Below, piece by piece: positions 62,972-64,000 of a stretch of 64,000 nucleotides of DNA. The translations under genes and the position numbers were made by a program. The notes below the pieces were generated by a model. It saw only the letters and a program-made list of their open reading frames with translations. It was not told where the DNA came from and ran no database searches. Source of the stretch: Prorocentrum cordatum (lineage: Eukaryota > Sar > Dinophyceae > Prorocentrales > Prorocentraceae); contig CAUYUJ010016715.1 in NCBI GenBank assembly GCA_963575745.1, positions 794,929 through 858,928 of the forward strand, read 5' to 3'. Each line of letters opens with the position of its first letter. Position 1 is the stretch's first letter.

Positions 62972-64000
62972 TATCCTTAGGTTTTTGAAGGATTTTGGCA
63001 TTCGCTTTTTCTCGGCCTTGTGACGACCCAAGACGGCCCAAGAGGCCCCCAAGATCGCCCCCACAGCGCCCAAGAGGCCTCCAATATGGCCTCAGGACTG
63101 CCCAAGAGGCCCCCAAGACGGCCGCAAGAGGGCACAAGGACGACCCAAGAGGCCTCCAAGACGCCCAAGATGGCCTCTAAGACGGCCCTGGAGCACCCCA
63201 AGAGGCCTCCAAGGGAGCCTCCAGGAAGGCCAGAAAAGGCCAAAATCATTGATGACCCACATGTTTTTGAAGGATTGTGACATTTGCTTCATTTCGGCCT
63301 TCCGACGGCCCGATGCGGCCCAAGAGCCCCCAAAGATCGCCCAAAGATCGCCCAAGAGGCCTCCAAGATGGACCCAGAACGACCCACGAGGCCCCCCAGA
63401 CGGCCCAGGAGGCCTTGTGAGACGCCCAAGATGGCCTCCAAGACGGCCATGGAGCATTCCAAGAGCGCCCCAAGTCGGCTCAGAGAGGCCCCCCAAAAGG
63501 CTTTCGACGGCGTCGGACGGGCCAGGGGCCCACCAAGACGGCCGAAGATGGCCCTGGCCCAAGACGGCCCAAGAGGCCTCCAAGAGGGCCTCCAGGAAGG
63601 CCCGAAAAGGTAACAATTAGTGGTTTCCCAGGAGCTTTGAAAGGTCGTAGCATTTGCGCTTTTACTGCCTTCCGACGGCTCGAGACGGCCCAAGTGCCCC
63701 CAAAAGATCGCCCAAGAGGCCCAAGACGGCCCCAAGAGGCCCCCAAGAGGCCCAAGAGGCCTCCAAGACGCTCAAGATGGCCTCCAAGACGGCCCAAGAG
63801 CCCTCCAAGACGTCCTCCAAGAAGGCCCGAAAGAGTCAAAATGGCCTCCAGGCGGCCAAGATGACTTTCAAGATGCCCACGTGCTCCCCGAAGGCTTTCC
63901 AAACCGATTCGGGAAACACATGGTCCGATCGCTTGGCAGGTCTGGCCTCAACGTTCGGCCACATAGGCGCTTCCAAAAGGCAGGCGGCGGTGATTCGCCG
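62972..64000. repeat. Higher-order satellite, continuation to window end
   Basis: Same CCAAGAGGCC units resume directly after the YR element. The last bases (GGCGGCGGTGATTCGCCG) match the text just before TAGGCGTCTTCGATCCGCC at 56280, so the next repeat period begins just beyond the window. Confidence 0.93.

Overview
The window is nuclear DNA of a dinoflagellate. The decisive sign is a relict dinoflagellate spliced leader (18 of 18 bases, CCGTAGCCATTTTGGCTC) at 31238, about 100 bases ahead of an intronless ORF. The rest agrees: GC-rich coding sequence, very long simple-sequence arrays, foldback repeats everywhere, polyproteins of dinoflagellate retroelement type, and a glycosyltransferase gene with small exons and at least some non-canonical splice junctions. 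The genus cannot be fixed from this window; a Prorocentrum- or Symbiodiniaceae-like genome is only an inference.

Layout. 1-5.3 kb: the 3' part of a Ty1/copia retrotransposon on + (end of gag, then a long pol with an SPPCT methyltransferase-like segment, integrase, reverse transcriptase and RNase H). 5.3-6.5 kb: an unrecognised ORF on -. 6.5-8.5 kb: polypyrimidine low complexity. 8.5-23.5 kb: a (TAC)n array, flanked by inverted GGTTGGGATCT repeats, into which a young 12.3-kb LTR retrotransposon (10017-22327, - strand, LTRs 255/256 identical) has inserted. Its domain order is odd: Gag with CCCH fingers, protease, RT thumb plus RNase H, a family-specific domain, integrase, methyltransferase-like domain, RT fingers/palm (YIDD), membrane segment, SWIM-like finger and PLD-like domain.

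23.5-43 kb: gene-poor DNA of microsatellites, MITE-like and foldback repeats, a 90-bp minisatellite, one spliced-leader-tagged retrogene (31355-32434, +) and a decayed coding fragment near 42 kb. 43.1-52.3 kb: a GT8-type glycosyltransferase gene on -, recognised exon by exon, whose introns are filled with foldback elements and triplet microsatellites. 53-54 kb: a 43-bp tandem repeat. 54-64 kb: a higher-order satellite of CCAAGAGGCC-like units, interrupted at 56669-62971 by a tyrosine-recombinase retroelement on - with complete split direct repeats (A1-internal-B1A2-B2) and a crossover core TGAT.

The genes do not form an operon or pathway. The unifying theme is mobile DNA. Three retroelements of different classes each carry a Rossmann-type methyltransferase-like segment ending in a Pro-Cys motif, and two of them sit inside tandem repeats. 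The host genes seen are one retrogene of unknown function, one putative GT8 sugar transferase and one unknown ORF.
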